Positions 29,777 through 42,855 of a DNA stretch of 64,000 nt are shown here, piece by piece. The DNA is taken from NCBI GenBank assembly GCA_022457155.1, contig JAJGOT010000001.1, forward strand, positions 3,076,501 through 3,140,500, given 5' to 3'. The DNA is from Cladopsammia gracilis. Its lineage: Eukaryota > Cnidaria > Anthozoa > Scleractinia > Dendrophylliidae. A program made the translations under genes and the position numbers. Each line of letters starts with the position of its first letter. Within the stretch, counting starts at the first letter, position 1. Below the pieces are notes generated by a model, which saw nothing but the letters and a program-made list of their open reading frames with translations, made no database searches and was not told where the DNA came from.

Positions 29777-31250
29777 GAAGTATATTATTAAAATGCATCT
29801 TATTTTATTGAGATAGGTATTTCATTGCAGCCCGAAACGAGAACGTTTGGTCTGAAGCACTGTACACTTGCAATCGAAGGACGCTTGCAATCGAAGAGTT
29901 TAGATTTTCATTGGAAACTATGGGAATTAATTCTAAACTCTCGCTCTCTTGTCTCGTTCTCGCTCTCATAAAGTTTGAACTATCTACGCTCTCGCTCTCG
30001 TTATTTTAATCACATTCGAATCGATCAGATGCATTGAGTTCTGCATTAAATTAAAGTTTTAATTTATAAAGTTGTTCTGCTTCACGTGAAACGCGATGGA
30101 ATGTTTGACTGACTCTGATAACAATAGGTGACTGTGAGAACAATAGGTGAGAACAATAGGTTATAACAATAGGTGGTTTATAACTCATTAAAATTCATGA
30201 ACTTGTGTCACTTGAGCGCCGTAGCTCAGGTGATTGGCCATTGGACTCCGAGTCAGACAGAGGGCGAGGTCGCACGTTCGAACTCGCGGGGTGGCGGGAA
30301 AAAAGGAAAAAAAAGGGGACTGGTACCAGAGGGGGTAGGGTAGGGTAAGGTAAGGTAAGTTAAGGTAAGGTAAGTTAAGGTAAGGTAAGGTAAGGTAAGG
30401 TAAGGTAAGGTAAGGTAAGGTAAGGTAAGGTAAGGTAAGGTAAGGTAAGGTAAGGGTAGAGGGTAGAGGGTAGAGGGCAGAGGGTAGAGGGCAGAGGGTA
30501 GAGGGTAGAGGGTAGAGGGTACGGCCGTACGGGGGTGGACTAGCCTGCGAGCAAGCTGTGCTGGGTTAAAGGGGATTGGGGAGGGAATGAAAGGGCCTCC
30601 CTAATCCCCCTTAACCCAGTACAGCTTGCTCGCAGGCTAGGGGTTTTGCTTTTTTTTTCTATTGACGCAAATTGTAGATTTGCACAGTTTTAAAACGAAA
30701 TGTTGTATTTAATTGTTTAATTTTATTTATTTTTAAACTGTTTATATTAATTTTGTTATTCAATAACATTTGTATTACTTTTCATCGTTTATTAGTTTTA
30801 TTGTTATTTATTGTTTATTATTTTATTAATAAGAAAAGACAACAACCTACTATGCAATAAAAACTATAATAATAACCACAAATCAATGAAGAGTCTGATC
30901 TTTGGATAATATATAGAATAATTGGTTTTGATTAAATTCCTGTACACATACGATTTTTTATTACGATTTTTACATTTTTACACACGTATTTTTACACATA
31001 CGATTTTAGTCGCACTCTCCGATGCAACTTTTTTCGCAAGTGTAAACTAGCGGCGATTTCTGTGAGATTCGGGTGCGACATTTGCTGTGATTTTCCGAGG
31101 TTTAGATCCTAGATGGAACACTTATGCATAAAGTAAAGTTGAGTCCATTGGCATCCGAGCAGGCGGCCTTATTTCAACTTAAGGGGCTGGTTTTTATCAA
31201 AATAGTGGAATTTTCCCATGAAATTGTTTTGAAAAAAAAAAATATTTATA
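26788..31250 (+). repeat. array unit 1 (type A head, no Penelope insert)
   Basis: The A-type head has GATTGAGGTTCAGG and a seven-G run. Poly(T) tract near 28076-28100. At 28703 the text reads straight from GTTAACAAGTTAA into ACTCTGGGCG, lacking the Penelope fragment. tRNA-like segment 30216-30298, (GGTAA)n from 30330, palindrome 30519-30530, hairpin 30540-30640. Confidence 0.9.
30216..30640 (+). repeat. unit 1 module: tRNA-like + (GGTAA)n + palindrome + hairpin
   Basis: The tRNA-like part has an A-box-like TAGCTCAGGTGATTGG, a B-box-like CGTTCGAACTC and an acceptor-like pairing CGCCGT/GTGGCG. It is not a canonical tRNA: D and anticodon arms do not fold cleanly. It is followed by an A/G-rich link, (GGTAA)n, (GGGTAGA)n, GTACGGCCGTAC and a hairpin with 45-nt arms (42 paired) and an 11-nt loop. 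Confidence 0.8.
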
Positions 31251-34213
31251 ATGCAACATTTTACATGTTTTAGGGTACCATTCCCGCCTTAAAGTAAATA
31301 TAACGTCCTGAGTTAAATGACATATGGAGTTGAGCTTAACGATAGGATTGAGGTTCAGGTTTTGGTCTAGGCCTATTGTTAACTTTCTTTGGAATATAAG
31401 GGGTTAGATTAGCCTAAGGGTAAAGCAATTTTTGGGGGGGTTTTAGGTTAAGGTTACATTTTGAGTTAGGGATCAGGTTAAGAGTAGTTGTCCTAGTGAT
31501 ACAGCATTAGTGCAGTGTTGCCCAGTATCGCTACAGAAGCAATAGCTGTGAAGTCCACTAAGTACTAGCATTCGTTTTACAGCTTTCGAAACACACAAAC
31601 GAACGAGATAAAAACAGAAACACACACACACATACAATGAGACGCTATTGAAATAATTTGAAACTGGTCTTACTAGAATAGTGATCCAGAGATAAGAAAA
31701 AAGAGCTCGTAGAACCTATTCTCAGACGAAAGTTAAAATGAACAAGATCACTATATTCTGACTCACCGCGACCGTTAACTAGCTATTCACTTCGACGATC
31801 GGAAGTTTAACACTCGCGGAGCATAAGCTATATTCACGAAATTCGGATGGAAGGGCTATAGTCTTATGGAAAGTGTTTTGCTGAACTAGTTCAACAGCTA
31901 AAGTGAAAAAGCAAAAGCTATTTTCCTTGCTAACAATTCCAAAGCGTGAAAAACATCCGCTGTCAACAGGACGCGTGATGTTTGAGATCTAATTAGTCGA
32001 TAAACCACATTCTTTTGCTAAAACACACAGTGAAAATGCGTTTCTTTTACCAGAAAATTCAGCCAAGACTGACGGCATCTTTATGCCAAAGCTGGTAGGC
32101 TGAAATTAAAATATGACAAATACTGAACGCGAGGGAAGCGGTTTAAGCTTTACATATTAAAATCGTGTAACAACGCGCCAAAACTGACACGAAACATAGC
32201 GGTTCGGCTTGATGCAAAACCAAAACACCATAGTTATTTACTGATACAGATATAACAAAATCAAGTACAGAGTCTAACTGCGAAACATTCAAACACTTAC
32301 GGAATTTTTGGTTTTACTTCGGTGCACCTTCCATTCCGCTCGCTGACCAAGGAACCAGAATGTTTTCTGACCCTTTTCAAAGTAACGCAAAGTAACGTGA
32401 CGCCGCTTATAGAAGCTACAACGTACATGTACGATCTCCTACATTTCGTCTCGGGTAGAAGGATAAAAAGACGCTTCTTTCGCTGGAGACGAGCAATCTA
32501 CTTTATTGCTGAGATTACTGCCTTTCCTGCCTCTTCGTTTTTTTTTTTTTTTTTTTTTTTTTATCGCAAGCTTCTCATACAGCAGAAAGAACGCAACAGA
32601 TACCGCAATGAATTGTGGGAAACTCCTGAGTTCAACGAACGCGGAATCAGCCTCCAACTGATTTTTCACAAAATATATAAGTCTAAAAGCACCTCTTCAA
32701 TTCAAAACTTCGGTCACAGCCAGGTGTCACAAATGGGCTGCAACTCACGATCATACAGTTTTTTTTTTTTTTAGACAAAACGTGCTTTTAGACTCCGTCT
32801 GGTTCGGCTTGCCTACCGACTGTGAACGCCCGCAACACTGCCAACATCGGAACTATTCAACAGTCTAAAAAGCAAAACACCAGTCCTTTCTTTGAAAGGT
32901 GCTAGTGACTTACGGGTTTCTGGACTTAATGATGTCCTTCAACCACCAGACGGGCACAAATGTGGCGAATAAAGAAAATACTTTTTTGAATACAGGAGCT
33001 CAAAGCCAAACGTAAGCTTCGAGAGTCGCTTCAAGATCGATCGACCATCCTTACTTTCCCGCTTTGATTTGAATATGACGACATCATGGACACGTGATAA
33101 TTCCTATGAAAAAGACTCTTTTCCAGATCTCGATCTTCCGTAGTTAGCGCGAAAGTGCTTTCTGCTAACGTTACGTTAACAAGTTAAAACTCTGGGCGTT
33201 ATATAATTACCTCAAGGTACTACTACCTAAAATTACCTCGACGCTTACTTACAGTGCATTTTAACTGTTTGTTCTCATTAACACATATGCAATCCCAGTC
33301 GTTTTCATCGTTTTCGAGCGTTTTAGTGTGAAAACGATACAAAAACGCTTTTTGCTTCGTTTTTGCCAGATGAAAACGGAGACTTCTGAAAACGCATTTC
33401 ACGGACGGAGCCTTAGTGGCCAACAGGACAGGGGCGTACTCAAAATAGTTCAGTTCCATAGACATTCAGGAAGAAAAAATTTTCTCGAAGTGAAGTTTCA
33501 ACTAAGTAAAATAGCACAAACTTCAACTTATCCCTCGACTCTCCCTGGGCAAGACCCCTCCCCTCCCTGGGCAAGACCATCCTAAAAGGCAGGGGGGTAG
33601 GGGTTTACATGATGTGGGAATGCCACAGGCTACGGCTTACAAAAAAAAAAAAGCACATTCCGACCTTGCCATTCAAACAGTGACTTATTTTTCTCCCAGA
33701 ACGTGGAAAAAACTCAACAACAAACAGATGTCAGTTTAAATCTTACCATGGCCCGTAACTGATATTAGGCCTGTCCCGATTGTGCTCGTAAAATGCTGGA
33801 AAGTTGTTCCAAAAAGTTGCTCAAAAATTGCCAAAAATCCAAAAAGTTGCTAAAATTTCAAAAGTTGCTGCCTAAATTTCCTGATATTTTTATGTAAACG
33901 TTAATTAAAAGCTTTACTTTGCGTTCTTCACAATAATTGCTAACATCGGTCAAGAAAAATAGCTTGAAATTTAGCCATAAAGAGGATACTCTTAAGTCTA
34001 ACGGAACAAAACACATGGTTCATTTGACGTCTTGCCCAACGAAACTAGCTCTACTGATTGCATTCTCAGAGTCTAAAACCATATCAGAAATCACAGAAAC
34101 ATAATTTTATAAGAAACTAAAAATCTCGAGACCACTCTTGACCGAGATCTTTGGGCGAAACTAAACTTTTCTCACATAAAAAGTACATTATTAGAAGACA
34201 TATTATTAGGAGA

Positions 34214-34246
<33 letters not shown>

Positions 34247-35655
34247 GAAGTATATTATTAAAATGCATCTTATTTTATTGAGATAGGTATTTCATTGCGT
34301 TTGGTCTGAAGCACTGTACACGCTCTCTTGCGACGCTTGTGCGCAATCGAAGAGTTTAGATTTTCATTGGAATCTATGGGAATTAATTCTAAACTCTCGC
34401 TCTCGTTCTCGCTCTCATAAAGTTTGAACTATCTACGCTCTCGCTCTCGTTATTTTAATCACATTCGAATCGATCAGATGCATTGAGTTCTGCATTAAAT
34501 TAAAGTCTTAATTTAAAAAGTTGTTCTGCTTCACATGAAACGCGATGGAATGTTTGACTGACTCTGATAACAATAGGTGACTGTGAGAACAATAGGTGAG
34601 AACAATAGGTTATAACAATAGGCTGGTTTATAACTCATAAAAATTCATGAACTTGTGTCACCTGAGCGCCGTAGCTCAGGTGATTGGCCATTGGACTCCG
34701 AGTCAGACAGAAGGCGAGGTCGCACGATCGAACTCGCAGGGTGGCGGGGAAAAAAGGAAAAAAAAAAAGGGACTGGTACCAGAGGGGGTAGGGTAGGGTA
34801 AGGTAAGGTAAGTTAAGGTAAGGTAAGGTAAGGTAAGTTAAGGTAAGGTAAGGTAAGTTAAGGTAAGGTAAGGTAAGGTAAGGTAAGGTAAGGGTAGAGG
34901 GTAGAGGGTACGGCCGTACGGTAGGGGGTAGGGGGTAGAGGGGTAGAGGGGTAGGAGGGTAGGGGGTACGGCCGTACGGTAGGGGGTAGGGGGTAGGGGG
35001 TGGACTAGCCTGCGAGCAAGCTGTGCTGGGTTAAAGGGGATTGGGGAGGGAATGAAAGGGCCTCCCTAATCCCCCTTAACCCAGTACAGCTTGCTCGCAG
35101 GCTAGGGGTTTTGCTTTTTTTTTCTATTGACGTTAATTGTAGATTTGCACAGTTTTAAAGACGAAATGTTGTATTTAATTGTTTATTTAATTTTATTTAT
35201 TTTTAAACTGTTTTTTAATTTTGTTATTCAATAACATTTGTATTACTTTTCATCGTTTATTAGTTTTATTGTTATTTATTGTTTATTATTTTATTAATAA
35301 GAAAAGACAACAACCTACTATGCAATAAAAACTATAATAATAACCACAAATCAAAGAAGAGTCTGATCTTTGGATAATATATAGAATAATTGGTTTTGAT
35401 TAAAGCTGTAAAGGCTGACACATACGATTTTTTATTACGATTTTTACATTTTTACACACGTATCTTTACACATACGATTTTTGTCGCACTCTCCAATGCA
35501 ACTTTTGTCGCAAGTGTAAACTAGCGGCGATTTCTGTGAGATTCGCATTTGCTGTGATTTTCCGAGGTTTAGATCCTAGATGGAACACTTATGCATAAAT
35601 TAAAGTTGAGTCCATTGGCATCCGAGCAGGCGACCTTACAGTTTCAACCACCTTA
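31251..35655 (+). repeat. array unit 2 (type A head, B tail, no Penelope insert)
   Basis: The head copies unit 1 almost letter for letter. The tail switches to type B: the tRNA-like segment (34666-34748) has a mutated B box (GATCGAACTC) and the end reads GCTGTAAAGGCTGACACATA. The palindrome GTACGGCCGTAC occurs twice (34908 and 34966). Hairpin 35005-35105. Confidence 0.9.
34666..35105 (+). repeat. unit 2 module: tRNA-like + (GGTAA)n + two palindromes + hairpin
   Basis: As unit 1, but the B box core TTCGA is changed to ATCGA and an extra (GGGGTAGA)n block with a second GTACGGCCGTAC is present. Confidence 0.8.
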
Positions 35656-37562
35656 ATGCAAAATTTTCCTTGTTTTAGGGTACCATTCCCGCCTTAAAGT
35701 AAATATAACGTCCTGAGTTAAATGACATATGGAGTTGAGCTTAACGATAGGGTTAAGGTTCAGGTTTTGGTCTAGGCCTATCGTTAACTTTCTTTGGAAT
35801 ATAAGGGGTTAGATTAGCCTAAGGGTAAAGCAATTTTTGAGGGGTTTGTTAACGTTACATTTTTTAGTTAGGGATCAGGTTAAGAGTAGTTGTCCTAGTG
35901 ATACAGCATTAGTGTAGTGTTTGCCCAGTATCGCTACAGAAGCAATAGCTGTGAAGTCCACTAATTACCAGCATTCGTTTTACAGCATTCGAAACAAACA
36001 AACGAACGAGATAAAAACAGAAACAACATACAATGCGACGCTATAAATAATTTGAAACTGGTCTCACTAGAATAGTCAACAGATCTGATCTGGCCATAAG
36101 AAAAAAGAGCTCGTAGAACCTATTCTAAATTTATATTATTCTCAGACGAAAGTTAAAATGAACAAGATCACTATATTCTGACTCACGACCGTTAACCACT
36201 TTGACGATCGGAAGTTTAACACTCGCGCCGAGCATAAGCTATATTCACGAAATTCAGATGGAAGGGCTATAGTCTTATGGAAAGTGTTTTGCTGAACTAG
36301 TTCAACAGCTAAAGTGAAAAAAGCAAAAGCTATTTTCCTTGCTAACAATTCCAAAGCGTGAAAAACATCCGCTGTCAACAGGACGCGTGATGTTTGAGAT
36401 CTAATTAGTCAAATTGCCGAGCAAAAAGTGTTTTCTACCGATAAACCACATTCTTTTGCTAAAACACACAGTGAAAATGCGTTTCTTTTACCAGAAAATT
36501 CAGCCAAGACTGACGGCATCTTTATGCAAAAGCTAGTAGGCTGAAATTAAAATTTGACAAATACTGAAGGCGAGGGAAGCGGTTTAAGCTTTACATATTA
36601 AAATCGTGTAACAACGCGCCAAAACTGACACGAAACATAGCGGTTCGGCTTGATGCTAAACCAAAACACCATAGTTATTTACTAATACAGATATAACAAA
36701 ATCAAGTACAGAGTCTACGGCTGCGAAACATTGAAACACTTACGGAATTTTTGGTTTTACTTCGGTGCACCTTCCATTCCGCTCGCTGACCAAGGAACCA
36801 GAACGTTTCTGACCCTTTTCAAAGTAACGCAAAGTAACGTGACGATCTCCTACATTTCGTCTCAGGTAGAAGGATAAAAAGACGCTTCTTTCGCTGGAGA
36901 CGAGCAATCTACTTTGTTGCTGAGATTACTGCCATTCCTGCCTCTTCGTTTTTGTTTTTGTTTTTATCGCAAGCTTCTCATACAGCAGAAAGAACGCAAC
37001 AGATACCGCAATGAATTATGGGAAACTCCTGAGTTCAACGAACGCGGAATCAGCCTCCAACTGATTTTTCACAAAATATATAAGTCTAAAAGCACCTCTT
37101 CAATTCAAAACTTCGGTCACAGCCAGGTGTCACAAATGGGCTGCAACTCACGATCATACAGTTTTTTTTTTTTTTTTAGACAAAACGTGCTTTTAGACTC
37201 CGTCTGGTTCGGCTTGCCTACCGACTGTGAACGCCCGCAACACTGCCAACATCGGAACTATTCAACAGTCGAAAAAGCAAAACACCAGTCCTTTCTTTGA
37301 AAGGTGCTAGTGACTTACGGGTTTCCGGACTTAATGATGTCCTTCAACCACCAGACGGGCACAAAGTGTGGCGAATAAAGAAAATACTTTTTTTAGCCAA
37401 ATGTAAGCTTCGAGAGTCGCTTCAAGATCAAAATATATAAGTCGCTTTGATTTGAATATGACGACATCATGGACACGTGATAATTCCTATGAAAAAGACT
37501 CTTTTCCAGATCTCTTCCGTAGTTAGCGCGAAAGTGCTTTCTGCTAACGTTAACAAGTTAAT

Positions 37563-37848
37563 ATCGTAAAAAGGGTTGTTGTTGTTCATCGTGGTGAACA
37601 CACTAGTAAAGAAGTATTTTTCGTTTGTCTCACGATGTAGTCACTTCCGATGTGGATCGCGACGTTTTCGACTGCATACTGCTAGTCTTCTTCAGGCGAT
37701 GGGGTCGACTGGTTACGCGTCACCTTATGAAGCACGATGTTCTGCTGTTATTGGTTGGTTTTCAACAGCTGTGACTGGCGCATTTTGATCCTCGTTGTTT
37801 CGGCGAATTGTTCCCTCGGCGGTCCGTAGTCGTACGGCTCTCCTGTTG

Positions 37849-37901
<53 letters not shown>

Positions 37902-38032
37902 CCTGTTGATGTTGTTAGGGTTAAGTCTTATGTGGATCGCCTCTTTGACCCTGCGTGTGTACCAATGAGGATCACGATCAATAAACTTTACTTCATTCCA
38001 AAGCGGGTGGTGTAGTAGGTAGTAGTACCTCA
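37563..38032 (-). pseudogene. Penelope-like element 3' fragment in unit 3
   Basis: The minus strand encodes HPLWNEVKFIDRDPHWYTRR followed by VKEAIHIR and NNINRDSGIEIPEAW, a C-terminal tail I associate with GIY-YIG Penelope-like proteins of cnidarians. It is followed by 3' untranslated sequence with a stem-loop next to GAAAACGTC at 37661-37695; one extra A here is not in the other units. No reverse transcriptase is present, so the fragment is not autonomous. Confidence 0.7.
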
Positions 38033-38987
38033 AGGTACTACTACCTAAAATGACCTCGACGCTTACTTACAGAGCATTTTAACCGTTTGTTCTCATTAAC
38101 ACATACGCAATCCCAGTCGTTTTCATCGTTTTCGAGCGTTTTAGTGTGAAAACGATACAAAAACGCCTTTTTGCTTAGTTTTCGCCAAGATGAAAACGGA
38201 GACTTCTGAAAACGCATTTCACGGACGGGGCCTTAGTGGCAAACATGACAAAATAGTTCAGTTCCATAGACATTCTCTCGAAGTGAAGTTTCAACTAATC
38301 CCTCGACTCTCCCTGGGCAAGACCCCTCCCCTGCCTGGGCAAGACCCTCCTAAAAGGCAGGGGGGTGGGGGCTTATGTGGGAACTCTACGGCTTACAAAA
38401 AAAAAGCACATTCCGACCTTGCCATTCAAACAGTGACTTATTTTTCTCCCAGAACGTGGAAAAAACTCAACAACAAACAGATGTCAGTTTAAATCTTACC
38501 ATGGCCCGTAACTGATATTAGGCCTGTCCCGATTGTGCTCGTAAAATGCTGGAAAGTTGTTCCAAAAAGTTGCTAAAAAATTGCCAAAAATTCAAAAAGT
38601 TGCTACCAAATTTCAAAAGTTGCTGCCTAAATTTCCTGATATTTTTATGTAAACGTTAATTAAAAGCTTTACTTTTCGTTCTTCACAATAATTGCTAACA
38701 TCGGTCAAGAAAAATAGCTTGAAATTTAGCTATAAAGAGTTGGGCGAAATTTAAGGATACTCTTAAGTCTAACGGAACAAAACACATGGTTCATTTGACG
38801 TCTTGCCCAACGAAACTAGCTCTACTGATTGCATTCTCAGAGTCTAAAACCATATCAGAAATCACAGAAACATAATTTTATAAACAGAAACTAAAAATCT
38901 CGAGACCACTCTTGACCGAGATCTTTGGGCGAAACTAAACTTTTCTCACATAAAAAGTACATTATTAGAAGACATATTATTAGGAGA

Positions 38988-39020
<33 letters not shown>

Positions 39021-39428
39021 GAAGTATATTATTAAAATGCATCTTATTTTATTGAGATAGGTATTTCATTGCGTTTGGTCTGAAGCACTGTACACGCTCT
39101 CTTGCGACGCTTGTGCGCAATCGAAGAGTTTAGATTTTCATGGGAATTAATTCTAAACTCTCGCTCTCGTTCTCGCTCTCATAAAGTTTGAACTATCTAC
39201 GCTCTCGCTCTCGTTATTTTAATCACATTCGAATCGATCAGATGCATTGAGTTCTGCATTAAATTAAAGTCTTAATTTATAAAGTTGTTCTGCTTCACGT
39301 GAAACGCGATGGAATGTTTGACTGACTCTGATAACAATAGGTGACTGTGAGAACAATAGGTGAGAACAATAGGTTATAACAATAGGTGGTTTATAACTCA
39401 TTAAAATTCATGAACTTGTGTCACTTGA

Positions 39429-39848
39429 GCGCCGTAGCTCAGGTGATTGGCCATTGGACTCCGAGTCAGACAGAGGGCGAGGTCGCACGTTCGAACTCGC
39501 GGGGTGGCGGGAAAAAAGGAAAAAAAAGGGGACTGGTACCAGAGGGGGTAGGGTAGGGTAAGGTAAGGTAAGTTAAGGTAAGGTAAGTTAAGGTAAGGTA
39601 AGGTAAGTTAAGGTAAGGTAAGGTAAGGTAAGGTAAGGTAAGGTAAGGTAAGGTAAGGTAAGGGTAGAGGGTAGAGGGTAGAGGGCAGAGGGTAGAGGGC
39701 AGAGGGTAGAGGGTAGAGGGTAGAGGGTACGGCCGTACGGGGGTGGACTAGCCTGCGAGCAAGCTGTGCTGGGTTAAAGGGGATTGGGGAGGGAATGAAA
39801 GGGCCTCCCTAATCCCCCTTAACCCAGTACAGCTTGCTCGCAGGCTAG
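39429..39848 (+). repeat. unit 3 module: tRNA-like + (GGTAA)n + palindrome + hairpin
   Basis: The tRNA-like part and hairpin appear the same as in unit 1; the (GGTAA)n tract has GTTAA variants at other positions. Confidence 0.8.
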
Positions 39849-42385
39849 GGGTTTTGCTTTTTTTTTCTATTGACGCAAATTGTAGATTTGCACAGTTTTA
39901 AAACGAAATGTTGTATTTAATTGTTTAATTTTATTTATTTTTAAACTGTTTATTATATTAATTTTGTTATTCAATAACATTTGTATTACTTTTCATCGTT
40001 TATTAGTTTTATTGTTATTTATTGTTTATTATTTTATTAATAAGAAAAGACAACAACCTACTATGCAATAAAAACTATAATAATAACCACAAATCAATGA
40101 AGAGTCTGATCTTTGGATAATATATAGAATAATTGGTTTTGATTAAATTCCTGTACACATACGATTTTTTATTACGATTTTTACATTTTTACACACGTAT
40201 TTTTACACATACGATTTTAGTCGCACTCTCCGATGCAACTTTTTTCGCAAGTGTAAACTAGCGGCGATTTCTGTGAGATTCGGGTGCGACATTTGCTGTG
40301 ATTTTCCGAGGTTTAGATCCTAGATGGAACACTTATGCATAAAGTAAAGTTGAGTCCATTGGCATCCGAGCAGGCGGCCTTATTTCAACTTAAGGGGCTG
40401 GTTTTTATCAAAATAGTGGAATTTTCCCATGAAATTGTTTTGAAAAAAAAAAATATTTATAATGCAACATTTTACATGTTTTAGGGTACCATTCCCGCCT
40501 TAAAGTAAATATAACGTCCTGAGTTAAATGACATATGGAGTTGAGCTTAACGATAGGATTGAGGTTCAGGTTTTGGTCTAGGCCTATTGTTAACTTTCTT
40601 TGGAATATAAGGGGTTAGATTAGCCTAAGGGTAAAGCAATTTTTGGGGGGGTTTTAGGTTAAGGTTACATTTTGAGTTAGGGATCAGGTTAAGAGTAGTT
40701 GTCCTAGTGATACAGCATTAGTGCAGTGTTGCCCAGTATCGCTACAGAAGCAATAGCTGTGAAGTCCACTAAGTACTAGCATTCGTTTTACAGCTTTCGA
40801 AACACACAAACGAACGAGATAAAAACAGAAACACACACACACATACAATGAGACGCTATTGAAATAATTTGAAACTGGTCTTACTAGAATAGTGATCCAG
40901 AGATAAGAAAAAAGAGCTCGTAGAACCTATTCTCAGACGAAAGTTAAAATGAACAAGATCACTATATTCTGACTCACCGCGACCGTTAACTAGCTATTCA
41001 CTTCGACGATCGGAAGTTTAACACTCGCGGAGCATAAGCTATATTCACGAAATTCGGATGGAAGGGCTATAGTCTTATGGAAAGTGTTTTGCTGAACTAG
41101 TTCAACAGCTAAAGTGAAAAAGCAAAAGCTATTTTCCTTGCTAACAATTCCAAAGCGTGAAAAACATCCGCTGTCAACAGGACGCGTGATGTTTGAGATC
41201 TAATTAGTCGATAAACCACATTCTTTTGCTAAAACACACAGTGAAAATGCGTTTCTTTTACCAGAAAATTCAGCCAAGACTGACGGCATCTTTATGCCAA
41301 AGCTGGTAGGCTGAAATTAAAATATGACAAATACTGAACGCGAGGGAAGCGGTTTAAGCTTTACATATTAAAATCGTGTAACAACGCGCCAAAACTGACA
41401 CGAAACATAGCGGTTCGGCTTGATGCAAAACCAAAACACCATAGTTATTTACTGATACAGATATAACAAAATCAAGTACAGAGTCTAACTGCGAAACATT
41501 CAAACACTTACGGAATTTTTGGTTTTACTTCGGTGCACCTTCCATTCCGCTCGCTGACCAAGGAACCAGAATGTTTTCTGACCCTTTTCAAAGTAACGCA
41601 AAGTAACGTGACGCCGCTTATAGAAGCTACAACGTACATGTACGATCTCCTACATTTCGTCTCGGGTAGAAGGATAAAAAGACGCTTCTTTCGCTGGAGA
41701 CGAGCAATCTACTTTATTGCTGAGATTACTGCCTTTCCTGCCTCTTCGTTTTTTTTTTTTTTTTTTTTTTTTTATCGCAAGCTTCTCATACAGCAGAAAG
41801 AACGCAACAGATACCGCAATGAATTGTGGGAAACTCCTGAGTTCAACGAACGCGGAATCAGCCTCCAACTGATTTTTCACAAAAATGTAAGTCTAAAAGC
41901 ACCTCTTCAATTCAAAACTTCGGTCACAGCCAGGTGTCACAAATGGGCTGCAACTCACGATCATACAGGTTTTTTTTTATTATTTTTTTTTTTTTATTTT
42001 TAGACAAAACGTGCTTTTAGACTCCGTCTGGATCGGCTTGCCTACCGACTGTGAACGGCCGCAACACTGCCAACATCGGAACTATTCAACAGTCGAAAAA
42101 GCAAAACACCAGTCCTTTCTTTGAAAGGTGCTAGTGACTTACGGGTTTCCGGACTTAATGATGTCCTTCAACCACCAGACGGGCACAAAGTGTGGCGAAT
42201 AAAGAAAATACTTTTTTTAGCCAAATGTAAGCTTCGAGAGTCGCTTCAAGATCAAAATATATAAGTCGCTTTGATTTGAATATGACGACATCATGGACAC
42301 GTGATAATTCCTATGAAAAAGACTCTTTTCCAGATCTCTTCCGTAGTTAGCGCGAAAGTGCTTTCTGCTAACGTTAACAAGTTAA

Positions 42386-42671
42386 TATCGTAAAAAGGGT
42401 TGTTGTTGTTCATCGTGGTGAACACACTAGTAAAGAAGTATTTTTCGTTTGTCTCACGATGTAGTCACTTCCGATGTGGATCGCGACGTTTCGACTGCAT
42501 ACTGCTAGTCTTCTTCAGGCGATGGGGTCGACTGGTTACGCGTCACCTTATGAAGCACGATGTTCTGCTGTTATTGGTTGGTTTTCAACAGCTGTGACTG
42601 GCGCATTTTGATCCTCGTTGTTTCGGCGAATTGTTCCCTCGGCGGTCCGTAGTCGTACGGCTCTCCTGTTG

Positions 42672-42724
<53 letters not shown>

Positions 42725-42855
42725 CCTGTTGATGTTGTTAGGGTTAAGTCTTATGTGGATCGCCTCTTTGACCCTGCGTGTGTACCAATGAGGATCACGA
42801 TCAATAAACTTTACTTCATTCCAAAGCGGGTGGTGTAGTAGGTAGTAGTACCTCA
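42386..42855 (-). pseudogene. Penelope-like element 3' fragment in unit 4
   Basis: Same 102-codon open stretch as in unit 3 (42548-42856). The 3' stem-loop and GAAACGTC core are intact at 42485-42518. Confidence 0.7.

Larger units (their letters stand above)
35656..40461 (+). repeat. array unit 3 (type B head, A tail, with Penelope insert)
   Basis: The type B head has GGTTAAGGTTCAGG and the extra segment AAATTGCCGAGC near 36411. The poly(T) tract is replaced by TTTTTG repeats. Penelope fragment 37563-38032; tRNA-like 39429-39511; hairpin 39748-39848; tail as in unit 1. Confidence 0.9.

Noticed and set aside
30216..30298. Functional tRNA gene in each array unit
   Set aside because: A and B boxes and an acceptor-like stem are present, but D and anticodon arms do not fold and two units have a mutated B box; called tRNA-like only.
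30330..30520. CRISPR-like or true telomere array
   Set aside because: Simple (GGTAA)n and (GGGTAGA)n repeats without spacers; eukaryotic context; motif is not TTAGGG.
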